Made by a program: the position numbers and the translations under genes. Under the pieces are notes generated by a model. The model was not told the origin of the DNA. It saw only the letters and a list, made by a program, of their open reading frames with translations, and ran no database searches. 64,000 bases of DNA from Mesorhizobium ciceri WSM4083 (lineage in GTDB: Bacteria; Pseudomonadota; Alphaproteobacteria; Rhizobiales; Rhizobiaceae), in assembly GCF_000519305.1 (NCBI RefSeq), contig NZ_KI912610.1, forward strand, positions 1,522,968 through 1,586,967, in the 5' to 3' direction. Within the stretch, counting starts at the first letter, position 1, and every line of letters begins with the position of its first letter. This document shows, piece after piece, positions 25,360 through 34,186 of the stretch.

Positions 25360-25584
25360 ATGTCGAAGTCCGTCTATGACCGTGGCTTGCTCAAGCCAGC
25401 CGATATCGCCAAGCTGCAGCGCGTGTTCGACGAGGCTTGCCGGCGGCGCGAGGCACATCCCGATTCCGCCGAAGCGCGGGAAATCGCGCTTAACCTGCTC
25501 GCCCTGCACAATGCCGGCATGGTGGAAGAGGACATGCTGATGGAAGCCGTGGGTTTCCGGCGGCTGGAACCGAAATCAGCGTGA
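25360..25584 (+). CDS. Small conserved-looking hypothetical protein (74 aa)
   Basis: Mostly helical, charged 74-residue protein (LLKPADIAKLQRVFDEACRRREAHPDSAEAREIALNLLALHNAGMVEEDMLMEAVGF), with AGGAGAT before the ATG. No signal or membrane span. The composition and good ribosome site support a real gene. I recall similar short proteins in rhizobia without a function. Its last 9 bases overlap the end of the convergent flavoprotein gene. Confidence 0.7.
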   Translation: MSKSVYDRGLLKPADIAKLQRVFDEACRRREAHPDSAEAREIALNLLALHNAGMVEEDMLMEAVGFRRLEPKSA

Positions 25585-26766
25585 TGCGCCGGGTTGGTGC
25601 GAGGCCGACCCTGCAATCCGTCTCGCGATCGCCTTGGCCAGGATACCGGCATTGGCGAAACAGCCGCGAATGCTCGGCCGCATGCCGGTGAACCACAGAC
25701 CGGGCAATTTCGGATCGGCTTGGCCGCCGTTGAAGAGCGGAACGCCCTTGGCGTCGAGCACGCCGAGCGTGCCGACCATGGGCTCCAGCCCGGTGCGGTA
25801 GCCTGTCGCGGCAATGACGATGTCGGGATGGATCAGGCTGCCATTGGCCAGGACCACGCCGTCGCGGGTGAATTCCCTTATGCCGGGCACGACGGTGATC
25901 TTGCCGGCCTTGATGGCGCTGACGGCGCCGTCGTCGGCAGCGATCGCGGTGTAATCCGAGGTCAGGCGGCTGGCGCCGCCGCCGCGCGCTGGCGGCAGGC
26001 CGAATTTGGTCAGGTCTCCGAAAACCAGGCGCTGGGTTGCCGCCATCACCGCATCGGCAACCCGCAAGGGCAAGCGCGCCATGAACGGCGAAAGCCGGTG
26101 CACGGCGATCTTGCCGATGCGCTTGGGCAGCAGGGCGGGACCGCTGCGGGCCGACAACCAGATGGCGGCCGTGTCTATGCCGGCCAGATGATTGAGCGCA
26201 TCGAAGCCCGAATTGCCGGCGCCGACGACCAGCACTCTTTGGCCCGCATAGGATCGCGCGTCGCCGAAATCCGCCGAATGGATGATGCGCCCGGCGAAAT
26301 CCTTCATGCCTTTCCATTCGGGAGTGAACGGCTGGCTGTCGCGGCCGGTGGCGACGACGACATTGCGGGCCAGCCGCAGGCCAGCGCTGGTCCGTACCGC
26401 CCAGTGATCGCCCTTGAAGGCAATCTCTTCGACAGCGACGCCGAACTGCACCGGCAGCCGGTTTTCCTCCCTGAAATCATTCATGTGGCGGATGACGACC
26501 GTCCGGTGCGGAAAGGCGGGGGTGCCGGGGGGATAGGGGAGACCAGGCAGCGAAGAAAGATCGCGGTGGGTGTTGAGATGCAATTGCTGGTGCCGCCGGT
26601 GCCATGGCTCAGCCAACCGGCTTTCCTTTTCCAGGATCGCCGTCGGCACGCCGGCGTTCATCAAGGCGTGCGCGACGGCCAGTCCGGCAGCACCGGCGCC
26701 GATGACGATTGCCGGCTCGACCGTGGTCGGCAGATCCGCAACCGATCTGATTGTCGTATCAGTCAT
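25576..26766 (-). CDS. FAD/NAD(P)-dependent flavin monooxygenase-like protein
   Basis: 396-residue flavoprotein with two dinucleotide folds: FAD motif AIVIGAGAAGLAVAHAL (about residues 19-36) and NADPH motif VLVVGAGNSGFDALNHL (about 173-190), plus NVVVATG and VIAATGYRTGLEPMVG. This is the class B flavin-containing monooxygenase / YUCCA-like arrangement (GxGNSG, ATGY); such enzymes hydroxylate N, S or indolic substrates. The substrate is unknown. It stands alone, convergent with a small gene. Confidence 0.87.
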   Translation of the reverse strand: MTDTTIRSVADLPTTVEPAIVIGAGAAGLAVAHALMNAGVPTAILEKESRLAEPWHRRHQQLHLNTHRDLSSLPGLPYPPGTPAFPHRTVVIRHMNDFREENRLPVQFGVAVEEIAFKGDHWAVRTSAGLRLARNVVVATGRDSQPFTPEWKGMKDFAGRIIHSADFGDARSYAGQRVLVVGAGNSGFDALNHLAGIDTAAIWLSARSGPALLPKRIGKIAVHRLSPFMARLPLRVADAVMAATQRLVFGDLTKFGLPPARGGGASRLTSDYTAIAADDGAVSAIKAGKITVVPGIREFTRDGVVLANGSLIHPDIVIAATGYRTGLEPMVGTLGVLDAKGVPLFNGGQADPKLPGLWFTGMRPSIRGCFANAGILAKAIARRIAGSASHQPGASR

Positions 26767-27004
26767 TCACTCGAATCCCGTTCGACGTCCCGCCGCAAGG
26801 CTCGCAGGACGCTGTAACCGTTTGATCCCGCGCAGGATCCCTGCAGCAAACCGCGGCCAAATTTCGAGCGATGCGATTTAGCGCCACACGCCGGGCCACG
26901 GTTGCGCTCTATATGGCATATGCGCGATATCAACGGTAATCAGGTCGCGGCAATGTGATTGATTCGAGGCCTTGGGTGGCTGGCGGGTCTCGATTATCCC
27001 CCAC

Positions 27005-27064
27005 GCGCATGCCCGAAATCGAGTCCGATTTTCGAGTCATGCGCAGAATCAAAGTGTTACAGCA
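27005..27064. repeat. Rhizobial palindromic intergenic element
   Basis: Outer arms GCGCATG (27005-27011) and CATGCGC (27038-27044) enclose an inner inverted repeat (CGAAATCG / CGATTTTCG). The segment then continues AGAATCAAAGTGTTACAGCAC. From memory this resembles a short palindrome scattered through Rhizobiales genomes near promoters. It sits in the 351-bp divergent gap between the flavoprotein and the DUF2156 gene; I see nothing else in that gap. Confidence 0.5.
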
Positions 27065-27117
27065 CCTTGGCGCGTCCTGGACGGCCGGCGCTGTAGGCGG
27101 CACGCGGAATCTCGACC

Positions 27118-28155
27118 ATGCCCTCCTTGCGGTTCTATTTCGACAAGATCCTTGAGGCCGCCGCGCCCGAGGTCGAGCGGCTGGCACTGACCCATGTCGA
27201 ACGGCTGGCACTGGTGCGCCGCTATGGCGACTTCTCGCTCGCCTATTCCACCGCCGTGCAAGGCAAGCTTTCCTATTTCGGCGACGCCGATGGCTACATC
27301 GCCTTCGGCACCAAGATGAAGCACCATTTCGCGCTCGGCGACCCGGTGGCGGCTGCGGCGCGTCGGGCCGATTACATCAAGCGCTTCGTCGAGACCGCCG
27401 GCAGCCCGTGGTTCGTGCAGGTCGGCGAGGACACCGCACGCGTGCTGGCCGGGCTTGGCTACAAGGTCAATCGCCTCGGTATCGACACCCGCCTCGCCCT
27501 GCCTGAGCATGATTTTTCCGGGAAGCGCAACGAGACCGTGCGCTACTCCGAGCGCTGGCTGCTGAGGAAGGGCTTTTCGTTCGAAGAGGACAAGCGCACG
27601 ATCTATCTCGACGAGATCGCCCGGCTTTCGGAAAACTGGCGCGGCGACCGCATCGTCAAGCGCTGGGAGATGGGCTTTCTCAACCGCAACTTTGCCGACC
27701 ATCTTGGCACCGACATGCGCCGCTTCGTCCTGCACGGGCCCGACGGCGAACTGGTCGCTTTGCTCGACTTCGACCCGCTGTGTCGCGACGGCAAGGTCAT
27801 CGGCTACACGACCGCCTTCAAGCGCAAGCATATCGATGCCTCGCCGCATGCCGAGATCGGCCTGACCAAATTCGCCGTCGACCGTTTTCGAGAAGAGGGC
27901 ATCTCGGTGGTCACGCTCGGCCTGTCGCCCATGCTCGATATCGGGCCAAGCGGCTTTGCCGAGAGCGATTTCTGGCGCAATGCCTTCCAGCGCGCCTACT
28001 CTTCGCCCTGGGTTAACCGCCGCAGGTTCAACCTGCAGGGCCAGGCGGCCTTCAAGCGCCGCTTCCACGGTGTCGAGGAGCCGGTCTACATCGCCTTCCG
28101 AAAGGGGACGTATGTCGAGATGCTGGGGTTGCTGCGGCTGGTCAAGGCGATCTAG
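27118..28155 (+). CDS. DUF2156 (LPG synthase C-terminal-like) protein
   Basis: 345-residue cytosolic protein related to the catalytic GNAT-like half of lysyl-phosphatidylglycerol synthases: SYFGDADGYIAFGTKMKHHFALGDPVAA near the N-terminus, LGYKVNRLGIDTRLAL, then GKVIGYTTAFKRKHIDASPHAEIGLTKFAVDRFREEGISVVTLGLSPM. The membrane flippase half is absent, so aminoacyl-lipid synthesis is not assured; many stand-alone DUF2156 proteins have no known substrate. It converges with the ABC exporter genes. Confidence 0.85.
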   Translation: MPSLRFYFDKILEAAAPEVERLALTHVERLALVRRYGDFSLAYSTAVQGKLSYFGDADGYIAFGTKMKHHFALGDPVAAAARRADYIKRFVETAGSPWFVQVGEDTARVLAGLGYKVNRLGIDTRLALPEHDFSGKRNETVRYSERWLLRKGFSFEEDKRTIYLDEIARLSENWRGDRIVKRWEMGFLNRNFADHLGTDMRRFVLHGPDGELVALLDFDPLCRDGKVIGYTTAFKRKHIDASPHAEIGLTKFAVDRFREEGISVVTLGLSPMLDIGPSGFAESDFWRNAFQRAYSSPWVNRRRFNLQGQAAFKRRFHGVEEPVYIAFRKGTYVEMLGLLRLVKAI

Positions 28156-28186
28156 GTCTGGCGGCGCTTCAAGATGCTTACTGCGG

Positions 28187-28948
28187 TCAGTTCCTCAACC
28201 GATATCCTGTCCTGAATATCCAGGCGACGATCGCGATACAGATCAGCAGAAAAACAACCGTCATGCCGAGGCTGACGCCGACCGAGACGTCGGACTTGCC
28301 GTAAAAGCTCCAGCGGAAACCGCTGATCAGATAGACGACCGGATTGAATAGCGTGATCGTGCGCCAGACCTCGGGCAGCATGTTGATCGAATAGAAGCTG
28401 CCGCCGAGGAAGGTCAGCGGCGTGATGATCAACAGCGGCACCAGTTGCAGCTGCTCGAAACTCTTCGCCCAGATGCCGATGATGAAGCCGAACAGGCTGA
28501 AGGTCACCGCCGTCAGCACCAGGAAGGCGAGCATCCAGAACGGATGCAGGATGGTGAGCGGCACGAACAGCGAGGCGGTGGCCAGGATGATCAGGCCGAG
28601 GATGATCGACTTGGTCGCGGCGCCGCCGACATAGGCGATGACGATCTCCAGATAGGAGACCGGCGCCGACAGAAGCTCGTAGATCGAGCCGACGAATTTC
28701 GGGAAATAGATGGCAAAGGAGGCGTTGGAGATCGACTGGGTCAACAGCGACAGCATGATCAGACCCGGCACGATGAAGGCACCGTAGCTGATGCCGTCGA
28801 TCTCGGTGATGCGCGAGCCGATGGCCGAGCCGAAGACGACGAAATACAGCGACGTCGAGATGACCGGCGAGACGATGCTCTGCAGCACGGTGCGGAAAGC
28901 ACGCGCCATTTCCATCCGGTAGATCGCCCATACTGCGCGAAGGTTCAT
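28187..28948 (-). CDS. ABC-2 type transporter permease
   Basis: 253-residue, six-span ABC-2 permease (AIYRMEMARAFRTVLQSIVSPVISTSLYFVVFG, FIVPGLIMLSLLTQSISNASFAIYFPKF, TVFLLICIAIVAWIFRTGY at the end). The stretch VGSIYELLSAPVSYLEIVIAYVGGAATKSIILG is typical of the YadH/NodJ group, which moves drugs, polysaccharides or lipooligosaccharides. Overlaps the ATPase stop by four bases (28945-28948). Confidence 0.9.
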   Translation of the reverse strand: MNLRAVWAIYRMEMARAFRTVLQSIVSPVISTSLYFVVFGSAIGSRITEIDGISYGAFIVPGLIMLSLLTQSISNASFAIYFPKFVGSIYELLSAPVSYLEIVIAYVGGAATKSIILGLIILATASLFVPLTILHPFWMLAFLVLTAVTFSLFGFIIGIWAKSFEQLQLVPLLIITPLTFLGGSFYSINMLPEVWRTITLFNPVVYLISGFRWSFYGKSDVSVGVSLGMTVVFLLICIAIVAWIFRTGYRLRN

Positions 28949-29871
28949 GGCTCCCTCCTCACCAGATTGACGAAGATCTCCTCGAGCGAAGAGTTTTGCG
29001 TGTCGATATCGCGGAACTGGACGCCGCCGGCCTCGAGATCGCGCATTAACGAGGCGACGCCGGGCCGCTCGGCCTGGTTGTCATAGGTGTAGGTCAGCTG
29101 CCCGCCATCGGGCGACAGGTCCAGCGCATAGCGCGAGAGCGCCTCGGGAATGGCCGTCAGCGGATTGCGCAGTTCCAGCACCAGCCGCTTGCGGCCGAGC
29201 TTGCGCATCAGTTCGGCCTTGTTCTCGACCAGGATGATCTCGCCGCGATTGATGACGCCGACGCGGTCGGCCATCGCCTCGGCTTCTTCGATATAGTGCG
29301 TGGTGAGGATGATGGTGACGCCGTCCTCGCGCAGCCGGCGCACCATCGCCCACATGTCCTGGCGCAGTTCGACGTCGACGCCGGCGGTCGGCTCGTCGAG
29401 GAACAGGATGCGCGGCTCATGCGACAGCGCCTTGGCGATCATCAGCCGGCGCTTCATGCCGCCGGAGAGCGTGATCGCCTTGGCGTCCTTCTTGTCCCAC
29501 AGCGAGAGATCGCGCAGCACCTTCTCGACGAAGGCCGGGTTGGCTGGTTTGCCGAACAGGCCACGGCTGTAATTGACCGTCGCCCAGACGCTCTCGAAGG
29601 CGTCGATGGTCAGTTCCTGCGGCACCAGCCCGATAAGGCTGCGCGCGGCGCGATAATCCTTGTTGATGTCGTGGCCATCGACGGTGACGGTGCCCGACGA
29701 GCGGTTGACTATGCCGCAGACGATCGAGATCAGCGTCGTCTTGCCGGCGCCATTGGGCCCAAGCAGCGCGAAGATCTCGCCGCGCTGAATGTCGAGATTG
29801 ACTTCCTTGAGCGCGGTAAAACCGGTGGCGTAGGTCTTGGAGACCCCGGAAATGGACAGGATTGAAGGCAT
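28945..29871 (-). CDS. ABC transporter ATP-binding protein (YadG/NodI-like)
   Basis: 308-residue ATPase partner of the permease. Walker A GPNGAGKTT, signature LSGGMKRRLMIAKAL, Walker B RILFLDEPTAGVD, H-loop TTHYIEEAEAM. The C-terminal segment (ALDLSPDGGQLTYTYDN...NSSLEEIFVNLVRREP) is the usual tail of the YadG/NodI type. The ATG at 29871 puts MPSILSISGVSKTY at the N-terminus, as in relatives. No nod genes are nearby, so it should not be called nodI. Confidence 0.9.
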   Translation of the reverse strand: MPSILSISGVSKTYATGFTALKEVNLDIQRGEIFALLGPNGAGKTTLISIVCGIVNRSSGTVTVDGHDINKDYRAARSLIGLVPQELTIDAFESVWATVNYSRGLFGKPANPAFVEKVLRDLSLWDKKDAKAITLSGGMKRRLMIAKALSHEPRILFLDEPTAGVDVELRQDMWAMVRRLREDGVTIILTTHYIEEAEAMADRVGVINRGEIILVENKAELMRKLGRKRLVLELRNPLTAIPEALSRYALDLSPDGGQLTYTYDNQAERPGVASLMRDLEAGGVQFRDIDTQNSSLEEIFVNLVRREP

Positions 29872-30047
29872 GGATGAAAACGGCTGCTTGAAAGAGGTCC
29901 CCTGATATAGGCCGAATGTCGGTGCATGCAACCGCAAGTCGATGCGCTGCTGACAGTTATCGACAATCGTTGCAGGCCGGCCATTGCAGGTTCGGAGCCG
30001 CTACGATGGACCCCAAAGCTGAGCACGAGTGGGAAGACGGGGCGGGA

Positions 30048-31016
30048 TCAGGCTTGCCGCCTCTCCAGCATGAACACGGTACGCCTTGTGCTGTCGTCCT
30101 TGGTCCATGCCTGTTCGACATCGGCCAACGGCACCGGTGTGGTGGCGATTTGGAGGCCGGCCGGCATGGCGACGCGCAGCAAGTCGCCGGCGCAGGCGAT
30201 GAAGCGGTCGAGCGGGATGCTGCCAATGCCGCTGCCCATCAAGGCAATCGCCGACGACCGAAGCACGGCGCTCGGCAGATTTATGTCCGAGCCGCTGACG
30301 GAGCCTATCTGGACGAAGCGGATCGGTACCCCGTCGGCACCTGCCTTGGCGGCGGCGATCAGCAGGCGCTCGGCGCTGTTGCCCCAGAGGTAATCGATGA
30401 CGACGTCCACCCCCTCGGCGAAGTGTCGCTTGAAGCTTTCCTCCAGAGCCTCCTCGTCCTCGACCAGCGGGATGATCACATCCGCCCCGAGTGCAGAGAC
30501 CGCATCGAGTGCAGCGGCGTTGCGACCGGTGGCAATGATTTTCCTTGCCCCGAGATGCCTGGCGATCTGGACGGCGAGACGGCCCGCCGTGCCGGTGGCG
30601 CCATTGATCAGCACGGTTTCGCCTGAATTGAGCTTCGCCCGTTCGGTATAGGCCGCCCATGACGACATGCCGGGATTGGCGATTGCCGCGGCGGTGATGT
30701 CGTCCAGATCATCGGGCAGCGCAACACAGTGCGCCGCCGGAACGAGCGTTCGTTCCGCCATGCTACCATTGGGCGCCCTGGGCAAAGCGAAATAGACCCT
30801 TGAGCCATCATCGAGCCGGCCGACACCGTCGATGCCGACGACGAAGGGGAAATGACCCGAAGAGCTGTAGTGCGAACCCGAGGCGCGGCTCTTGACCACG
30901 TGGCTGATGGCGGCGGTGCTGACCTCGATGCGGCTCTCGCCTGCTGCCGGCACCGGTTCGGGGAAATCGCCATAGATTGGCGTTTGCCCGGCGCTTGAAA
31001 CAATCGCGGCCTTCAT
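30048..31016 (-). CDS. Zinc-type alcohol dehydrogenase / quinone oxidoreductase family protein
   Basis: 322-residue MDR-superfamily enzyme. GroES-like N-terminal half (IYGDFPEPVPAAGESRIEVSTAAIS, HFPFVVGIDGVGRLDDGSRVYF) and Rossmann half with VLINGATGTAGRLAVQIARHLGARKIIATGR. No catalytic zinc cysteines are seen, so it is the zinc-free quinone-oxidoreductase type using NADPH. It is transcribed away from a MarR-type regulator with a shared AT-rich gap; such pairs usually respond to quinones or other electrophiles. Confidence 0.87.
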   Translation of the reverse strand: MKAAIVSSAGQTPIYGDFPEPVPAAGESRIEVSTAAISHVVKSRASGSHYSSSGHFPFVVGIDGVGRLDDGSRVYFALPRAPNGSMAERTLVPAAHCVALPDDLDDITAAAIANPGMSSWAAYTERAKLNSGETVLINGATGTAGRLAVQIARHLGARKIIATGRNAAALDAVSALGADVIIPLVEDEEALEESFKRHFAEGVDVVIDYLWGNSAERLLIAAAKAGADGVPIRFVQIGSVSGSDINLPSAVLRSSAIALMGSGIGSIPLDRFIACAGDLLRVAMPAGLQIATTPVPLADVEQAWTKDDSTRRTVFMLERRQA

Positions 31017-31039
31017 GATGTTTTTCTTTCTGAATCCTG

Positions 31040-31063
31040 AATTGCGTGTATAATGCATATATA
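31040..31063. promoter_or_regulatory. Divergent promoter/operator between quinone oxidoreductase and MarR genes
   Basis: The 59-bp gap is AT-rich and holds a perfect -10 hexamer TATAAT (31049-31054) for the MarR gene and a partly symmetric core GTATA-ATGCAT-ATATA (31048-31063). A MarR dimer binding here would block both promoters. Role inferred from position and symmetry. Confidence 0.5.
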
Positions 31064-31075
31064 TGGAGTCGCCGC

Positions 31076-31564
31076 GTGCCGTCAACAAATAAAGTGCAAA
31101 ATACACATATCTCCACCCAGCTCCGGCAGCTGCACGGGTCTGTGCTCGATATCGTTGGCCTGATGAACCGGCCGCAGCGCGACGAGCTGCTGATCGAGGC
31201 GGCCGGCATTCCGCTCGACCGGGCGCTGTTTCCGCTGCTGGTCGGCATCGAGCGTTTCGGGCCGATCGGCGTCGTTGAAATGGCCGACCGCGTCGGGCGC
31301 GACTACACCACCGTCAGCCGGCAAGTTGCCAAGCTGGAGAGCCTGGGCCTTGTGCAGCGCCGGGCCAGTGCCGCCGACCGGCGCGTGCGCGAGGCCGTCA
31401 TAAGTCCGAAGGGCAAGACGATGACCGATCTCGTCGATGCAGCGCGTGAAAAAATCGGACGCGCCATCTTCGAGACATGGGACGCGCAGGAGATCGAGGA
31501 ACTCGTGCGCCTGATGCGCAAGTTCGCGGACGCACTTGGCGACGTGCCGGAGACCAGCCCGTAG
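31076..31564 (+). CDS. MarR-family transcriptional regulator
   Basis: 162-residue winged-helix regulator: RALFPLLVGIERFGPIGVVEMADRVGRDYTTVSRQVAKLESLGLVQRRASAADRRVREAVISPKG contains recognition helix and wing, followed by a helical dimer region. The GTG at 31076 has GGAG 7 nt before it and avoids placing the promoter inside the gene, so it is preferred to the GTG at 31046. Likely represses the divergent quinone oxidoreductase gene. An imperfect hairpin (31603-31609 with 31626-31632) lies downstream. Confidence 0.87.
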   Translation: MPSTNKVQNTHISTQLRQLHGSVLDIVGLMNRPQRDELLIEAAGIPLDRALFPLLVGIERFGPIGVVEMADRVGRDYTTVSRQVAKLESLGLVQRRASAADRRVREAVISPKGKTMTDLVDAAREKIGRAIFETWDAQEIEELVRLMRKFADALGDVPETSP

Positions 31565-31691
31565 GCCCGGGATGCGCGGCATGCAACCGGCAAAATTGTC
31601 CTGTGGCGTTCAGCCTCGCGGCAGGACGCCACTTTGACCCAACGGCGCTACAGGCCTATTCTTACCTCATTAGAAGCAGCCGGAGCCCACC

Positions 31692-33053
31692 ATGGACCCG
31701 CTCATCCTGTCGCGCATGCAATTCGGCGCGAATATTTCGTTCCATATATTGTTTCCGACGATCACCATTGCGCTGGGTTGGGTGCTGCTGTTCTTCAAGC
31801 TGCGCTACAACGCGACCAACGATTCCGCCTGGATGCGTGCCTATTTCACCTGGGTGAAGGTGTTCGCGCTGTCCTTTGCCATGGGCGTGGTTTCGGGCGT
31901 CACCATGAGCTTCCAGTTCGGTACCAACTGGCCGGGCTACATGGAAAAGGTCGGCAACATAGCCGGGCCGCTGCTGGCCTACGAAATCCTCACCGCCTTC
32001 TTCCTCGAAGCGGCCTTCCTCGGCATCATGCTGTTCGGTTTCCGCCGCGTCTCCAACCGCATTCACACGCTGGCGACGGTGCTGGTCGCCGGCGGCACCA
32101 CCGTCTCGGCCTTCTGGATCATCGCGCTCAATTCCTGGATGCAGACGCCGGCCGGCTTCGAGATCCGCGATGGCGTGGCGCATGCGGTCGACTGGTGGGC
32201 AATCATCTTCAACCCGTCGATGCCCTACAGGCTGACCCATATGCTGCTGGCGTCCGGGCTGACGGTGTCGTTCCTGATATCAGGCCTGTCCGCACTGCGT
32301 TATCTCAAGGGCGACCGTTCGGAATCGATGTGGAAGGCGCTGCGCACCGGTGTCTTCACCGCGGCGATCCTGATTCCGATCCAGATCTTTGCCGGCGACC
32401 AGCATGGTCTCAACACGCTGGAGCATCAGCCGCAGAAGATCGCCGCCATGGAGGCCAACTGGAATACCGGCCCCAACGTGCCGCTAGTGCTTTTTGCGCT
32501 CCCCGACGAGACGGCCCGCGAAAACAAATTCGAGATCGCCATTCCTGACGGCGCCAGCCTGGTGCTGCGGCACTCGACCAGCGGTGTCGTGCCGGGGCTG
32601 AACGACTATCCCGGCAACCATCCGCCGGTGTTTCCGGTGTTCTGGGGTTTCCGCATCATGGTCGGCACCGGCATATTGATGCTGCTCGTCTCGTGGTCCG
32701 CCGCCTTCTTCCTCAAGCGCCGGCACAGCCTGCCGAAGCCGCTCGCGCTGCTGATGGTGCCGATGGCGCTGTCGGGCTGGCTGGCGACGCTAGCCGGCTG
32801 GTACACCACCGAGATCGGCCGCCAGCCCTGGCTGGTGACGGGCGTGCTGAAAACCGCCGACGCGGTCGGTCCGGTGGCCGGCAGCCATGTCGCGCTTACG
32901 CTGACGATCTACCTCATCCTCTATGTGCTGTTGCTGATCGCCTATCTCGGCGTGCTGGTGCACCTGGCGCTGAAGGCGGCCAAGGACGGCGATTCATCGC
33001 CGCTGCCGGGCGTCATGAACGCCGCCATGTCGCAGCCGGCGGCTGGCGAGTAG
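31692..33053 (+). CDS. cioA: Cytochrome bd-type ubiquinol oxidase subunit I (CioA/CydA)
   Basis: 453-residue heme-binding subunit. N-terminal SRMQFGANISFHILFPTITIALGWVLLFF carries the heme b595 histidine region; AFFLEAAFLGIMLFGF and GDQHGLNTLEHQPQKIAAMEANW (quinol site, start of the Q loop) follow, then GWYTTEIGRQPWLVTGVLKTADAVGP. It is shorter than E. coli CydA (522), as the short-Q-loop, cyanide-insensitive oxidases are. It accepts electrons from quinol and reduces oxygen without pumping protons. Subunit II follows after 9 nt. Confidence 0.93.
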   Translation: MDPLILSRMQFGANISFHILFPTITIALGWVLLFFKLRYNATNDSAWMRAYFTWVKVFALSFAMGVVSGVTMSFQFGTNWPGYMEKVGNIAGPLLAYEILTAFFLEAAFLGIMLFGFRRVSNRIHTLATVLVAGGTTVSAFWIIALNSWMQTPAGFEIRDGVAHAVDWWAIIFNPSMPYRLTHMLLASGLTVSFLISGLSALRYLKGDRSESMWKALRTGVFTAAILIPIQIFAGDQHGLNTLEHQPQKIAAMEANWNTGPNVPLVLFALPDETARENKFEIAIPDGASLVLRHSTSGVVPGLNDYPGNHPPVFPVFWGFRIMVGTGILMLLVSWSAAFFLKRRHSLPKPLALLMVPMALSGWLATLAGWYTTEIGRQPWLVTGVLKTADAVGPVAGSHVALTLTIYLILYVLLLIAYLGVLVHLALKAAKDGDSSPLPGVMNAAMSQPAAGE

Positions 33054-33062
33054 GAGAAGAAA

Positions 33063-34067
33063 ATGAGCTTCGACTGGCCAGCCGCGCTTCCCCTCATCTT
33101 CGCCGGCCTGATGGGCCTCGCCATCCTGATCTACGTCATTCTCGACGGTTTCGATCTCGGCATCGGCATCCTGTTCGCGGCAGCCGAGGATGCCGAACAG
33201 GACACGATGATCGCGGCAATAGGCCCGTTCTGGGACGCCAACGAGACCTGGCTGGTGCTGGCCGTCGGCCTGCTGCTGGTCGCCTTCCCGCTGGCGCATG
33301 GCGTCATCCTGACGGCGCTCTACATTCCGGTCTTCGTGCTTTTGCTCGGGCTGATCCTGCGCGGCGTTGCCTTCGATTTCCGCGCCAAGGTGCCGACCGA
33401 GCGCAAGCACCGCTGGAACCGTATTTTCTTCCTCGGTTCGCTCATCGCCTCGCTGGCGCAGGGCTATATGCTGGGCGTCTATGTACTCGGCCTCGATGTC
33501 GGCCTCGGCGGCATGGCGTTCGGCGTGCTGGTGGCGTTCTGCCTTGCCGCCGCCTACGCGGCGATGGGTGCGGCCTGGGTGATCTACAAGACCGAAGGCG
33601 AGTTGCAGAGGAAAGCGGTGCGCTGGCTTCGCACCGCGCTGGTGCTGACCGCGCTCGGCATGGCGGCGGTGTCGCTGGCGACGCCCTTCGCCAGCCCGCG
33701 CATCTTCGACAAATGGTTCGTCTGGCCGGAGATGCTTTATCTGTCGCCACTGCCGATCCTGTCGGCGCTTTTGTTCCTGTGGCTGTGGCGGCAGACCTTC
33801 CATCTGCCGAAGCCCGACGATCGCCATTCGCTGACGCCGTTCCTGACGCTGGCCGCCATCTTCACGCTCGGCTTTGCCGGCCTCGCCTGGTCGTTCTACC
33901 CGTTCGTGGTGCCGGATCGCCTGACCATCTGGCAGGCAGCCTCGGCGCCGGAAAGCCTGGCCATCATCCTGGCCGGCACCGTGGTCGTGCTGCCGGTCAT
34001 CATCTTCTATTCGTTCTATGCCTACCGGGTGTTCGGCGGCAAGGCGACGGATTTGACATATGATTGA
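33063..34067 (+). CDS. cioB: Cytochrome bd-type ubiquinol oxidase subunit II (CioB/CydB)
   Basis: 334-residue membrane subunit: LIYVILDGFDLGIGILFAAAEDAEQDTMIAAIGPFWDANETWLVLAVGLLLVAFP is the family signature at the N-terminus, with about eight spans after it. Placed right behind cioA with AGGAGAAGAAA before the ATG. No CydX-like small third subunit or cydDC genes were found next to it. Confidence 0.93.
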   Translation: MSFDWPAALPLIFAGLMGLAILIYVILDGFDLGIGILFAAAEDAEQDTMIAAIGPFWDANETWLVLAVGLLLVAFPLAHGVILTALYIPVFVLLLGLILRGVAFDFRAKVPTERKHRWNRIFFLGSLIASLAQGYMLGVYVLGLDVGLGGMAFGVLVAFCLAAAYAAMGAAWVIYKTEGELQRKAVRWLRTALVLTALGMAAVSLATPFASPRIFDKWFVWPEMLYLSPLPILSALLFLWLWRQTFHLPKPDDRHSLTPFLTLAAIFTLGFAGLAWSFYPFVVPDRLTIWQAASAPESLAIILAGTVVVLPVIIFYSFYAYRVFGGKATDLTYD

Positions 34068-34133
34068 GGTTGGCGGGGTGAAGGTGGCAGCAGCTACCGT
34101 GCCTTCGTCAGGATTCGCTGTCCCGCCAGCACC

Positions 34134-34161
34134 AAAAAAACCCGGCGCAAGGCCGGGCTTT
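34134..34161. terminator. Bidirectional intrinsic terminator between cioB and secB
   Basis: CCCGGC (34141-34146) pairs with GCCGGG (34152-34157). On the plus strand it is followed by CTTTTC; on the minus strand by seven T residues (A7 at 34134-34140). It therefore can end both the cio operon and secB, which converge here. Confidence 0.85.
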
Positions 34162-34186
34162 TCAAACGCTTCCGAGACAGCCGAGC

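Noticed and set aside
28187..29871. nodIJ lipo-oligosaccharide exporter
   Set aside because: ATPase and permease are of the same broad family, but no nod genes or nod box are nearby. The general ABC-2 exporter call is safer.
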